Source: Acidobacteriota bacterium (lineage in GTDB: Bacteria > Acidobacteriota > Aminicenantia > Aminicenantales > Saccharicenantaceae). From it: a stretch of DNA of 64,000 nucleotides. The notes beneath the pieces were generated by a model. The model was not told the origin of the DNA, ran no database searches, and saw only the letters and a program-made list of their open reading frames with translations. The position numbers were made by a program, and so were the translations under genes. Positions 26,160-33,280 of the stretch are shown piece after piece. Numbering within the stretch: position 1 is the stretch's first letter; the number at the start of each line of letters is the position of its first letter. The stretch spans positions 62,001-126,000 of the forward strand of contig JAKLEN010000002.1 of assembly GCA_022711665.1 (NCBI GenBank), in the 5' to 3' direction.

Positions 26160-27182
26160 TCAATCGCCCCCGAACAGGGCCCGGGCGATGCCGTAGGCGT
26201 TCAGGCTCGAACCGACGGTCAGGTTATCGGCCACGGCCCAGAACCAGAAGCCGCGGGCCAGGAACGGGTCCTTCCTGACCGGTCCCAGGTGGATGCGGTC
26301 CTGGCCGGCGACGGCCGCGGGCGAGGCCGCCGCATCGCCGGCCGCCGGCAGGCACAGGAGGGGGTCCTTCCCGAGGACGGCCTCGACCTCTTCGGCCGAA
26401 GCGTCGCGGCCGAGCTCGGCGTGGACCATGATCGAATACGTGTGGAAAACGGGGGCCAGGACGATGGACAGGGCCAGCGGGACCGGCTCGGGCCCGAGGA
26501 CCCGGCCGACCTCGGCGGCCACCCGGTTCTCGAGGGCCGCGAAGCCGTTCTTGTCCGGCTTGGCCGGGCGGGTCAGGTTGAAGGCCACCTGTTCGCCGAA
26601 GACCTTCTTCGACATGGCCGTGCTGCCGAGCAGGGCGTAGCTCTGTTCGGCCAGCTCCTGGATGGCTTCCTCGGCGTAGGCCGAAACGGGCTCGAGGACG
26701 AAGGCGACGGCCTGTTCGACGCCGAAGCCGGTCCGGAGGCCGGCCAGCAGGTGCGCCAGGATGATGGTCGCGGGATGGGGGTTGGCCACGAGCGAGGTCC
26801 GCGTCCGCCGCAGCGCGGCGTCGTTGACGCCGGCCACGACGAGCGGCACCTTCGGGTCGGCGTTGAAGGTCCCGGACAGGTCGAGGGCCAGGTAATCCTT
26901 CCTGCCGGCCAGGCGGCCGTAGCGCAGGTTGGTCTTTTCGTCGGCGGCCAGGAAGACGAGGTCCAGGCCCTCGAGCGCCGCCGGCGTCAGGGCGTGGACG
27001 ACCTGGGCCTGGCCGCGGAACTGGCCGAGCTTGCTGTACTCCTCCTCGACGTCGGGGTCGAAGAGCTCGAGCGAGGCCAGGGGGAACTTCCGGACCGTCA
27101 GGACCTCGAGGATCTCCTTGCCGCGGAGCGAATCGGAGCCGACGACGGCGAGACGGGGCTTGCGGGTGCGGGGCGGGGTCAT
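26160..27182 (-). CDS. Aspartate-semialdehyde dehydrogenase/Usg-like protein lacking the catalytic cysteine
   Basis: The 340-residue protein has the ASADH fold: the N-terminal Rossmann start LAVVGSDSLRGKEILEVL, DLVFLAADEKTN, LDLSGTFN, and a C-terminal dimerisation domain. The active-site stretch, normally NPNCST, reads NPHPAT (134-139), so the nucleophilic cysteine is replaced by P137. This resembles the Usg group of non-catalytic ASADH paralogues. A true Asd would be expected elsewhere. It could act as a dehydrogenase with altered chemistry or be structural. It is fifteen bases after the YdcH-like gene. Confidence 0.8.
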   Translation of the reverse strand: MTPPRTRKPRLAVVGSDSLRGKEILEVLTVRKFPLASLELFDPDVEEEYSKLGQFRGQAQVVHALTPAALEGLDLVFLAADEKTNLRYGRLAGRKDYLALDLSGTFNADPKVPLVVAGVNDAALRRTRTSLVANPHPATIILAHLLAGLRTGFGVEQAVAFVLEPVSAYAEEAIQELAEQSYALLGSTAMSKKVFGEQVAFNLTRPAKPDKNGFAALENRVAAEVGRVLGPEPVPLALSIVLAPVFHTYSIMVHAELGRDASAEEVEAVLGKDPLLCLPAAGDAAASPAAVAGQDRIHLGPVRKDPFLARGFWFWAVADNLTVGSSLNAYGIARALFGGD

Positions 27183-27197
27183 CGGATTCCTCTGTTC

Positions 27198-27419
27198 TTA
27201 CCGGGTCCGGAGGTAATCGGCCATCAGGCGGTACATCCTGTCCTTGAGCGCGAGCTTCTTTTTCTTGAGCTCCCGCTCCCGGTCGGCGTCGGCCGGCGAG
27301 GGATGGGACTTGGCCCGGAGCGCCTCGAGGGCCTTGTCGCAGGCCTGGTGGTCCTCATGGACCCGGCGGAATTCCGCGTTCTCCTTGAGGAGAATCGCTT
27401 TGAGCGCCTGTTCATCCAT
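27198..27419 (-). CDS. YdcH-like DUF465 small helical protein
   Basis: The 73-residue protein is all helical and highly charged, with the typical middle (VHEDHQACDKALEALRA) and tail (RERELKKKKLALKDRMYRLM) of DUF465 proteins, whose function is unsettled. ATG 27419 is used because GGAGGG lies five bases upstream and the protein then starts MDEQ; a longer upstream reading has no support. It is the first gene of the minus-strand chain that runs to priA. Confidence 0.8.
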   Translation of the reverse strand: MDEQALKAILLKENAEFRRVHEDHQACDKALEALRAKSHPSPADADRERELKKKKLALKDRMYRLMADYLRTR

Positions 27420-27518
27420 CCGGTCGGTCCCTCCGCCGGTCAGGATAGCATATCGACCGGGCCGTTTCAATTTGCCGGGAACGGCTTTCGGGGGCTTCGG
27501 GGCATCCGGCTCGGAATA

Positions 27519-27547
27519 TTGACTTTATCGGGTGGAATATCTATACT
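27519..27547 (+). promoter_or_regulatory. Promoter of tRNA-Phe
   Basis: TTGACT (27519-27524) and TATACT (27542-27547) are 17 bases apart, each matching five of six consensus bases. The tRNA begins 35 bases downstream. A short GC-rich stretch follows the -10, as in many stable-RNA promoters. Confidence 0.75.
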
Positions 27548-27582
27548 TGTCCCGCCGTCGGGCGCTCGTTCGGCGGTCCAAT

Positions 27583-27655
27583 GGCTAGGTAGCTCAGTTG
27601 GTAGAGCGAAGGACTGAAAATCCTTGCGTCGGCGGTTCAATTCCGTCCCTAGCCA
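27583..27655 (+). tRNA. tRNA-Phe (anticodon GAA)
   Basis: This is a complete 73-base cloverleaf. The acceptor stem GGCTAGG (27583-27589) pairs with CCTAGCC (27648-27654), with discriminator A at 27655. The D arm is GCTC/GAGC, the anticodon stem AAGGA/TCCTT around loop CTGAAAA with anticodon GAA, and the T arm GGCGG/CCGTC around TTCAATT. The CCA end is not encoded. Its 3' part is duplicated at 34862-34916, marking it as the attachment site of the element downstream. Confidence 0.96.
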
Positions 27656-27669
27656 TTTTCCTTTTCCCT
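27615..27669 (+). repeat. attL: 55-bp direct repeat overlapping the tRNA-Phe 3' end
   Basis: Bases 27615-27669 run from the anticodon loop through the tRNA end and 14 bases beyond. They are identical to 34862-34916; identity stops at 27670 versus 34917. Duplication of a tRNA 3' segment is the signature of tyrosine-recombinase integration. Confidence 0.93.
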
Positions 27670-27843
27670 CCCCATATAAAGCCTGAGGTCAAGATCAAGC
27701 GGGTTCTTCAGCATAACGACCATCTGCTCTTATTTACGGACAACCGGGATTTCCCGGGATATCCGCGAGCTCTGTGCCTGAAGGAACTGAACTACAACCC
27801 GATCTGCGGGAAGGTAGTCTGGACCTGGAATAGGCTCGATTAG
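27670..27843 (+). pseudogene. Start-less coding remnant at the left end of the island
   Basis: One frame reads on from the tRNA end without a stop to 27843. Its last ~50 residues look like real protein (VLQHNDHLLLFTDNRDFPGY ... KVVWTWNRLD). No ATG, GTG or TTG precedes that part within the island, so it looks like the 3' end of a gene cut by integration. No family is recognised. The remaining bases to 27902 hold a weak 6-bp hairpin (27848-27866) and the ribosome site of the next gene. Confidence 0.4.
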
Positions 27844-27902
27844 CGACACCCCTAGGAACCAGGGGTTGAGCATATTTCGTCCGGCTGAGGAGGTACAGAA
27901 CA

Positions 27903-28094
27903 ATGATTCAAGTTATTGGACTAATGATCGCGTTCTATATCATTACGAGGATGCTCCACATGCTCATTGATAAATCTAAAGAGATTAATACCGTCACCAT
28001 GCTTTTTTGTGTGCTAACAATCCTTGTCTCGATTTACGGGATTTACTCCCTTCTCACTTCAGGGTCCGAGATATCACAGTCTTTGCTCAGATAG
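27903..28094 (+). CDS. Small membrane protein of unknown function
   Basis: The 63-residue protein has two hydrophobic helices (IGLMIAFYIITRMLHMLI and VTMLFCVLTILVSIYGIYSLL) separated by a charged turn (DKSKEIN). It has a good GGAGG nine bases before ATG 27903. It is AT-rich like the rest of the island. No family is recognised; small two-helix proteins next to nuclease-like genes can be anchors or toxins, but nothing here decides that. Confidence 0.6.
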   Translation: MIQVIGLMIAFYIITRMLHMLIDKSKEINTVTMLFCVLTILVSIYGIYSLLTSGSEISQSLLR

Positions 28095-28125
28095 GAATAT
28101 TACGGCGAGTGTTCGCCGAATACCG

Positions 28126-28245
28126 GTGAAGGCGGGAGAATTGAAATTCGTCGTCGCCATCGATCCTAAGACCCTCAAGGACGAATCCTTCCCCTACCTC
28201 GAGCCAGATCCCGTTCCGGCGATCATAAACCCCGAGAATCCATAA
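28126..28245 (+). CDS. Possible very small protein or gene remnant
   Basis: A 39-residue reading from GTG 28126 (KAGELKFVVAIDPKTLKDE ... IINPENP) looks protein-like in its last 30 residues but has no clear ribosome site. It may be the C-terminal remnant of a longer gene, because the frame is open further upstream. The 82 bases between it and the next gene contain only that gene's leader. Confidence 0.25.
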   Translation: MKAGELKFVVAIDPKTLKDESFPYLEPDPVPAIINPENP

Positions 28246-28327
28246 AAGGCTAAGCATAGCGGGCCCCCTGATATGACGGCTGAGCATTCGGACAAGATCT
28301 CAAAGAGCCCCAACTAAGGAGAGCTTA

Positions 28328-29680
28328 ATGGATATTAAGATCCTGGTGATCCTTGCCTTGATTGGACTGCTCATTTGGGCCATAACGCAGCTTCTGAAGG
28401 CCAAAAAGGGGTATGCGTCTCTCCAAGAAAAGTATTCTCCAATCACCGATCTCGAGGCTCACAAGGATAAGCTCAAAGACGAAGCAGCAGCCACCGAGGT
28501 AGAGATCTCGACGCTGAAGGAGGATTACCGCAACAAAAAGGAAATCTATGATTCGCTCATTAAGGAGCTCGCGTTATATGAGGAAGAGGTCGAAATAAGC
28601 TCGTATGGACTTTATAAGCCTCATTTTGATTTCCAGACCTCAGAGCAATATAAAGAAATGCTCGAAGAGATCAAGAAAAAAGAGAAGCTGCTTATAACGG
28701 ATGAAGGCGCCTACTATTGTGGTACTCAATGGACGGTCAACAATAGTAGGACCGAAGGGAAGCGGCAGACCAAGCAGTACGGGAAGCTGATGCTCAGGGC
28801 GTTCAACGGAGAGAGCGATGCTCTGATTTCCAATGTCCGCTGGAATAATATTGCGAAGTCTGAAGAACGACTTGAGAAATCGTTTGAAGTGATAAATAAA
28901 CTCGGTACAACTCATCACATAGAGATCACAAAGAAGTACTACGATCTCAAGCTCGAGGAACTCAGGCTTACTTACGAGTATGAGGAAAAGCGTCATCAAG
29001 AAAAGGAAGAGCAGCGCCGCATCCAAGAACAAATCCGCGAAGAAGAAAAGGCACAGCGGGAATATGAGAAGGCGCTGAAGGAAACTGAAGAAGAGGAAAA
29101 GCGTTATAACAAGGCCCTTGAACAGGCACGGTCTGAACTAGGAACTGCTCAAGGCGCCAAGCTTGATGATTTGAATTTAAAGATCGCTACCCTTGAGACT
29201 CAGCTGAAGGGAGCTCAGGAAAAAGAAAGGGCCCTATCCCAAGCACAACTCACCAAATCCGGCCACATCTATGTCATTTCCAACATAGGCGCCTTTGGAG
29301 AGGATGTCTTCAAGATCGGGATGACCCGACGCCTCGAGCCAGAAGAACGAATCAAAGAGCTTGGCGATGCCTCCGTGCCCTTCGAGTTCGATATCCATGC
29401 GATGATCCATTCTGACAACGCGCCCGAACTGGAGGGCCAGATTCACAAGCGAATCGAGGGCAAGAAGATCAACCTCCTGAACAACCGAAGAGAGTTCTTC
29501 AAGATCAATATGGTTGAACTTGAGAATATAATCCATGAATTCAAGGCCGACATCGAGCTCACTAAGGTTGCAGAAGCAAGAGAGTACCGGGAGACCTTGG
29601 CGATGAGAGAAAAGGTATCGGTGAGTAATGCCGAACCAGTTCCCCCGCCAGCAACGGCTAAGTTCCCTGAAAGCATCTAG
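28328..29680 (+). CDS. Membrane-anchored DUF4041/T5orf172 (GIY-YIG-like) protein
   Basis: The 450-residue protein has an N-terminal transmembrane helix (3-22) and a coiled coil (30-90). A conserved central DUF4041-type domain follows (about 100-200, with TKQYGKLMLRAFNGESD), then a very charged coiled coil (205-310) and a C-terminal T5orf172/Mug113 domain (312-400). That domain reads GHIYVISN ... DVFKIGMTRR ... RREFF, a GIY-YIG-like nuclease fold with the tyrosine and arginine retained. Related proteins occur in phages and mobile islands; their function is not firmly known. A trailing 40 residues are low-complexity. Membrane anchoring of a nuclease-like domain is notable. Confidence 0.8.
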   Translation: MDIKILVILALIGLLIWAITQLLKAKKGYASLQEKYSPITDLEAHKDKLKDEAAATEVEISTLKEDYRNKKEIYDSLIKELALYEEEVEISSYGLYKPHFDFQTSEQYKEMLEEIKKKEKLLITDEGAYYCGTQWTVNNSRTEGKRQTKQYGKLMLRAFNGESDALISNVRWNNIAKSEERLEKSFEVINKLGTTHHIEITKKYYDLKLEELRLTYEYEEKRHQEKEEQRRIQEQIREEEKAQREYEKALKETEEEEKRYNKALEQARSELGTAQGAKLDDLNLKIATLETQLKGAQEKERALSQAQLTKSGHIYVISNIGAFGEDVFKIGMTRRLEPEERIKELGDASVPFEFDIHAMIHSDNAPELEGQIHKRIEGKKINLLNNRREFFKINMVELENIIHEFKADIELTKVAEAREYRETLAMREKVSVSNAEPVPPPATAKFPESI

Positions 29681-29773
29681 CTTAATCATGATCCGCCAGA
29701 TCAGCCAGCCGTTTAAAAACATGGAGAGGCATCGCCCGAAGGACGGGGAGCAACTGGAAATTAAGGAAGAATC

Positions 29774-30376
29774 ATGAACTCGAGCCCGGAGGACAGCATT
29801 GAACTCCTGAAGCTATTTGTTGAGCGTGTCGAAAAGCTAGATGGTTCTTCATATATCAAGACAATCCGCGAAAACCATCTGAAGCTTAGTATTAAAGCGA
29901 GCTTCGTCGACAGGACCATACGGTTTACTAATTCCGCCCCAAACTCAGAGTATCTTGATGCATTTCTTTTCACGCTCCGGCTCTTCATGCAGAAGAAGGA
30001 TTCTATTTCTATCGTTAAGACGGCCGACATGATTGAAGCCCTGAACGTCAGCCAGGAGGCTAAAGATCGGTTTTTCAGACAGCAAAACTTCCTAGATAAA
30101 TTCCTTGAAGAACCTAGCATGATTATGATTGACGGCAGGGCGATTAATAACAATGAACTCCTGGAGACCATTCTCTATGGTTATCGTGGCCATTTGAAGA
30201 TCAGCCAGCCCTTATATAAACAGTACAAAGAGTGGGCAGCGAATCCAATTGCGACAAACATAGTTGGCTTCGCTTTCAACAATGTCCTTGTTACCTATTT
30301 TGAAGCGCTCTGTGTTATGGCCGGGAATTGCCGGCTTATGCTAGCGGAGCTACAGGCCAAAACAGAAGCTGGATAA
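29774..30376 (+). CDS. Hypothetical island protein
   Basis: The 200-residue, mostly helical soluble protein has no signal peptide. The ribosome site AAGGAAG lies four bases before ATG 29774. The C-terminal ~70 residues are more hydrophobic (NPIATNIVGFAFNNVLVTYFEALCVMAG) and may be membrane-associated. I do not recognise a family. It is followed directly after its stop by a GC-rich palindromic repeat (30377-30408). Confidence 0.65.
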   Translation: MNSSPEDSIELLKLFVERVEKLDGSSYIKTIRENHLKLSIKASFVDRTIRFTNSAPNSEYLDAFLFTLRLFMQKKDSISIVKTADMIEALNVSQEAKDRFFRQQNFLDKFLEEPSMIMIDGRAINNNELLETILYGYRGHLKISQPLYKQYKEWAANPIATNIVGFAFNNVLVTYFEALCVMAGNCRLMLAELQAKTEAG

Positions 30377-30408
30377 GGCGCCAGGCCCCAGGCAGGCGGC
30401 CGCGGGTA
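30377..30408. repeat. GC-rich post-stop palindromic repeat, copy A
   Basis: This 32-base element begins GGCGCCAGG and ends GGCCGCGGGTA directly after the TAA at 30374-30376. It is closely related to copies at 30845-30877 and 37177-37209. It stands out as strongly GC-rich inside AT-rich island DNA. Confidence 0.6.
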
Positions 30409-30449
30409 AAGGATAGCTGCTAAAGGATTGTTCTCAGGGAGCCAGTAAG

Positions 30450-30827
30450 ATGCAGTACAAGAAGGCGGTTGAGGTAATTGGCTTCAATAAGCTTAGGGTG
30501 CGAGCCATAGGATTCATGTCGTTTCCGGTCTTCTTAGGGATTGGAATTATCGGCTCTATCAAATGGAAGTGGTATGCGCTGCCGTTGGCTATGTTTACGG
30601 GATGGCTATTAGGAAACGTATTCTCTTTTTTCATGATTAAAAGAATGAAAAAAATCACCGGCTTGGACCTAAATAGCCAGATAATCGCCTATCACGAAAG
30701 CCTTGCATGCAGACAACATCCTATAGCAAAGGATTATCGAGCATATCGTTCGCTAATTGAATCTATGGCGGACGAAGAGGACTCTGCCTGGCCGACCTAT
30801 GAGGGAAGCAATGATGATAATGGTTGA
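30450..30827 (+). CDS. Two-helix membrane protein of unknown function
   Basis: The 125-residue protein has two hydrophobic segments (FMSFPVFLGIGIIGSI and YALPLAMFTGWLLGNVFSFFMI) and then a soluble helical tail (ACRQHPIAKDYRAYRSLIE...) ending in an acidic stretch. GGGAG lies eight bases before the ATG. No family is recognised. Copy B of the palindromic repeat follows 17 bases after the stop. Confidence 0.62.
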   Translation: MQYKKAVEVIGFNKLRVRAIGFMSFPVFLGIGIIGSIKWKWYALPLAMFTGWLLGNVFSFFMIKRMKKITGLDLNSQIIAYHESLACRQHPIAKDYRAYRSLIESMADEEDSAWPTYEGSNDDNG

Positions 30828-30844
30828 TGATCACCATAGTCTGA

Positions 30845-30877
30845 GGCGCCAGGGCCCGGGCCGGCGGCCGCGGGCTA
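30845..30877. repeat. GC-rich post-stop palindromic repeat, copy B
   Basis: This 33-base element matches copy C (37177-37209) at 28 positions and shares the GGCGC start and GGCCGCGGGCTA end. It lies between the small membrane protein and the TcmP-like gene. Internal inverted repeats (GGCCCGGGCC) allow a strong hairpin but no T-run follows. Confidence 0.6.
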
Positions 30878-30902
30878 GGCTTTGACAAGGAGGGTCTGCC
30901 AG

Positions 30903-31997
30903 TTGTCAAGGATAACCTCAACGAGATGGCCTATTGAGCCGCATACGGCAGCTAAACATGCAATTCTTAAGAAATACCTCCATGCCTGGCTGCCAATCAT
31001 GTCAAGCAGAGGGGGCTCTATCAATTATGTTGATGGTTTTTCTGGCCCCGGCGAGTATACGGGAGGCGAAGAAGGCTCTCCGCTCATTGCTATAAGGGCT
31101 ATTGTGGAGCGGGCTACTCCCCTGGCGGCGAAATGCACTCTAACTTTCATAGAGGCCGACAGGTCACGCTATGAATATTTAGCACAGAAGATCGCAGGAA
31201 TCACGCTACCGAATAACGTCAGAGCCGGCTGCTACTGCGACCGGTTTGAAACAATAATGACAGCTGAGCTCGACAGGCTTGAAGGAGAAGGCAATGTAAT
31301 CGCCCCTGCATTTGTCTTCATTGATCCATTCGGCTTCTCTGGTGTCCCCATGTCACTTATTAGGCGCATTATGAACAATCCTCACTGCGAGGTTCTTATC
31401 ACGTTTATATACGAGGAACTCAACAGGTTTATTAGCCTGGAGAGCCTTTGGCCTGCCGCCACTGCCCTATTTGGCAACGATGAATGGCGGAGAGTAATGA
31501 ACGTAACTGAATCCAGGCTCCGAGAATCTACTCTTCATGGAATCTATCAAACCCAGCTGCGAGCGGCTGCCGGGATCCGTCACGTTTTGTCTTTTAAGAT
31601 GAAGAACAGGTCGAACACGACTGATTATTTTCTTTTCTTTGGCACTAACCATATCCTCGGACTTAAGAAGATGAAGGAGGCTATGTGGAACGTTGATGAA
31701 TCTGGCTCTTTCCTATTTTCCGATAATACGCACAATCCTTCTCAACCCGTGCTCTTTCAACAAGAACCTGACTTCGGACTTCTTAAGCATTTATTGCTTG
31801 CCCGCTTCAGAGGTTCTGCGCCGACTGTAGGCGAGTTAGAAGAGTACGTACTGACCGAAACACCATTCAGGGAGACGCATTATAAGAGACAAGTCCTCAA
31901 GCCAATGGAGCAGACAGAGGAAATCCGTGTTCGTTGCCCGAGGCGAGATAGAAGAAAGGGATCATTCCCTGAAGACTGTATCATAGAATTTCCATAG
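30903..31997 (+). CDS. tcmP: Three-Cys-motif partner protein TcmP-like
   Basis: The 364-residue protein has the typical N-terminal PIEPHTAAKHAILKKYLHAWLPI, YVDGFSGPGEY, and later FIDPFGFSGVP, all hallmarks of the TcmP family, which is found beside radical-SAM-like phage Gp37/Gp68-type proteins. The DGFSGPG and FIDPFG loops suggest a methyltransferase-like Rossmann core, an inference. TTG 30903 is the chosen start because AAGGAGGG lies eight bases upstream; the TTG at 30882 would precede that site. Its partner gene follows 39 bases downstream. Biochemical role unknown. Confidence 0.85.
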   Translation: MSRITSTRWPIEPHTAAKHAILKKYLHAWLPIMSSRGGSINYVDGFSGPGEYTGGEEGSPLIAIRAIVERATPLAAKCTLTFIEADRSRYEYLAQKIAGITLPNNVRAGCYCDRFETIMTAELDRLEGEGNVIAPAFVFIDPFGFSGVPMSLIRRIMNNPHCEVLITFIYEELNRFISLESLWPAATALFGNDEWRRVMNVTESRLRESTLHGIYQTQLRAAAGIRHVLSFKMKNRSNTTDYFLFFGTNHILGLKKMKEAMWNVDESGSFLFSDNTHNPSQPVLFQQEPDFGLLKHLLLARFRGSAPTVGELEEYVLTETPFRETHYKRQVLKPMEQTEEIRVRCPRRDRRKGSFPEDCIIEFP

Positions 31998-32036
31998 TCC
32001 GTTATGTTAGCATGAGTAATAAAAACGGAGAGCGAC

Positions 32037-32891
32037 ATGGACAAGATAGTCAGAAAATCTCTGCTATATAAAAGCCAAGTCGAATACGGTGACTTCTGTA
32101 TAAACCACGTTGAGGGATGCGCTCATGGATGCAAGTTCCCATGCTACGCGATGCTCCTCAAGAGACGGTGCGGCATAATAAGAGATTATCAAGAATGGAT
32201 TAAGCCGAAGATCGTTTCGAACGCTCTAGATCTCCTTCAAGCTGAACTGCCAAGATACGGGAATAGGATTAATCGTGTTCATCTTTGTTTTTCGACTGAC
32301 CCTTTTATGTTTGGCTATCCAGAGGTGTCTGATCTTAGCACGCGGATCATAGAGGAATTGAACAATAGCGACATTAGGTCGATTGTACTAACGAAAGGTG
32401 TCTTGCCTGCGACCCTGGCGACCATCGGCCGGCAAAAAAAGAATGAATTTGGCATTACCTTAGTCTCATTAGACGAGAACTTCCGCGCCGCCTATGAACC
32501 TTATTCTGCCCCATATTCGGAAAGAATCAGTTCGCTGAGGCAATTACATCAACGAGGCCTAAAAACGTGGGTGAGTATCGAGCCCTTCCCTACTCCCAAT
32601 ATCGGTGAGCAAGACCTTTCAGCGATCCTCCAGAAAATTTCTTTCGTTGATAAAATTGTATTTGGCAGGATGAATTACAATCCGCAGGTTCTTCGCTACC
32701 GGGATTGGCAGGCATTTTATGAAATGTGCACGTGTTTAGTGACGGACTTTTGTAAAAAGCAAAAAATCGATGTGCACATTAAGAGGGGCACGTCCGCAAT
32801 CTATGATGAGAGCCTAAAGCAATCTGTAGTTCAAGATTGGAAAGGTGCTAAAGGCTCCTCCTCTGAATATCGGCCAACACTATTTGAATAG
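32037..32891 (+). CDS. Radical-SAM-like protein, partner of TcmP, with CX3CX3C motif
   Basis: The 284-residue protein resembles spore-photoproduct-lyase/COG1533-like radical SAM proteins. The N-terminal GCAHGCKFPCYAM (about residues 27-39) corresponds to the usual GCxHGCxYCYA, but has one extra residue, making C-x3-C-x3-C. Later strands HLCFSTDPF, IVLTKG, GITLVSLDE, WVSIEPFPTPN and the terminal half fit a TIM-barrel. GGAGAG lies just before the ATG. With the adjacent TcmP it forms a conserved mobile pair of unknown function. Whether it binds a [4Fe-4S] cluster needs testing because of the spacing. Confidence 0.78.
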   Translation: MDKIVRKSLLYKSQVEYGDFCINHVEGCAHGCKFPCYAMLLKRRCGIIRDYQEWIKPKIVSNALDLLQAELPRYGNRINRVHLCFSTDPFMFGYPEVSDLSTRIIEELNNSDIRSIVLTKGVLPATLATIGRQKKNEFGITLVSLDENFRAAYEPYSAPYSERISSLRQLHQRGLKTWVSIEPFPTPNIGEQDLSAILQKISFVDKIVFGRMNYNPQVLRYRDWQAFYEMCTCLVTDFCKKQKIDVHIKRGTSAIYDESLKQSVVQDWKGAKGSSSEYRPTLFE

Positions 32892-32961
32892 GATATGTGA
32901 CATCGTTGGCTGCCACGCCTTCCTCGACATTCGTTCTCCTGAAATCCTGCCGGGGTAGCCG

Positions 32962-33226
32962 TTGATTAGGAAGCACGGCCCCCTCTACCGGCTTGATATC
33001 CGTGTCGACGGGAAGCGCGTCCGGCGCTCCCTTAAGACCGGCGCGCAGGGCATGGCCCTTGAGCGTGCCCGCGAGATCGAGCGCGAGCTCCGGGAACCGA
33101 AGGCTCCTGGTGTCGATATCAGGGACTTTTCTCTTAAAGTACCTGAACTGGGCCTGGGTCACGAAGCCGGCCTCGGCCGACCAGGAATCCCGCCGGATGA
33201 AGAAAATCCTCCCAGGAGCGAGCTGA
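32962..33226 (+). pseudogene. Frameshifted and truncated tyrosine recombinase (integrase) remnant
   Basis: From TTG 32962 the frame reads RKHGPLYRLDIRVDGKRVRR ... ERAREIERELRE, the arm-type DNA-binding domain of a phage-like integrase. Around 33121-33135, at a TTTT run, the coding signal moves to the next frame: KYLNWAWVTKPASADQESRR, then MKKIL, the start of the core-binding domain, which ends at a TGA (33224-33226). The catalytic domain with R...HxxR...Y is absent. This is therefore the dead integrase of the island, broken by at least one indel and a deletion. Confidence 0.78.
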
Positions 33227-33280
33227 TCGTTGAATGCCAGTACTTCCTTTTTACCGCCGACTAATTTATAAGGAGGTTTC

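Noticed and set aside
27598-27669. Open frame starting inside tRNA-Phe as a protein start
   Set aside because: It begins at a TTG in the tRNA body. Only the later part in the island looks coding, and that is listed as a remnant.
30374-30880. Integron-like gene cassettes with attC sites in the island
   Set aside because: The palindromes after the genes lack the attC core sequences (RYYYAAC/GTTRRRY) and no integron integrase is present.
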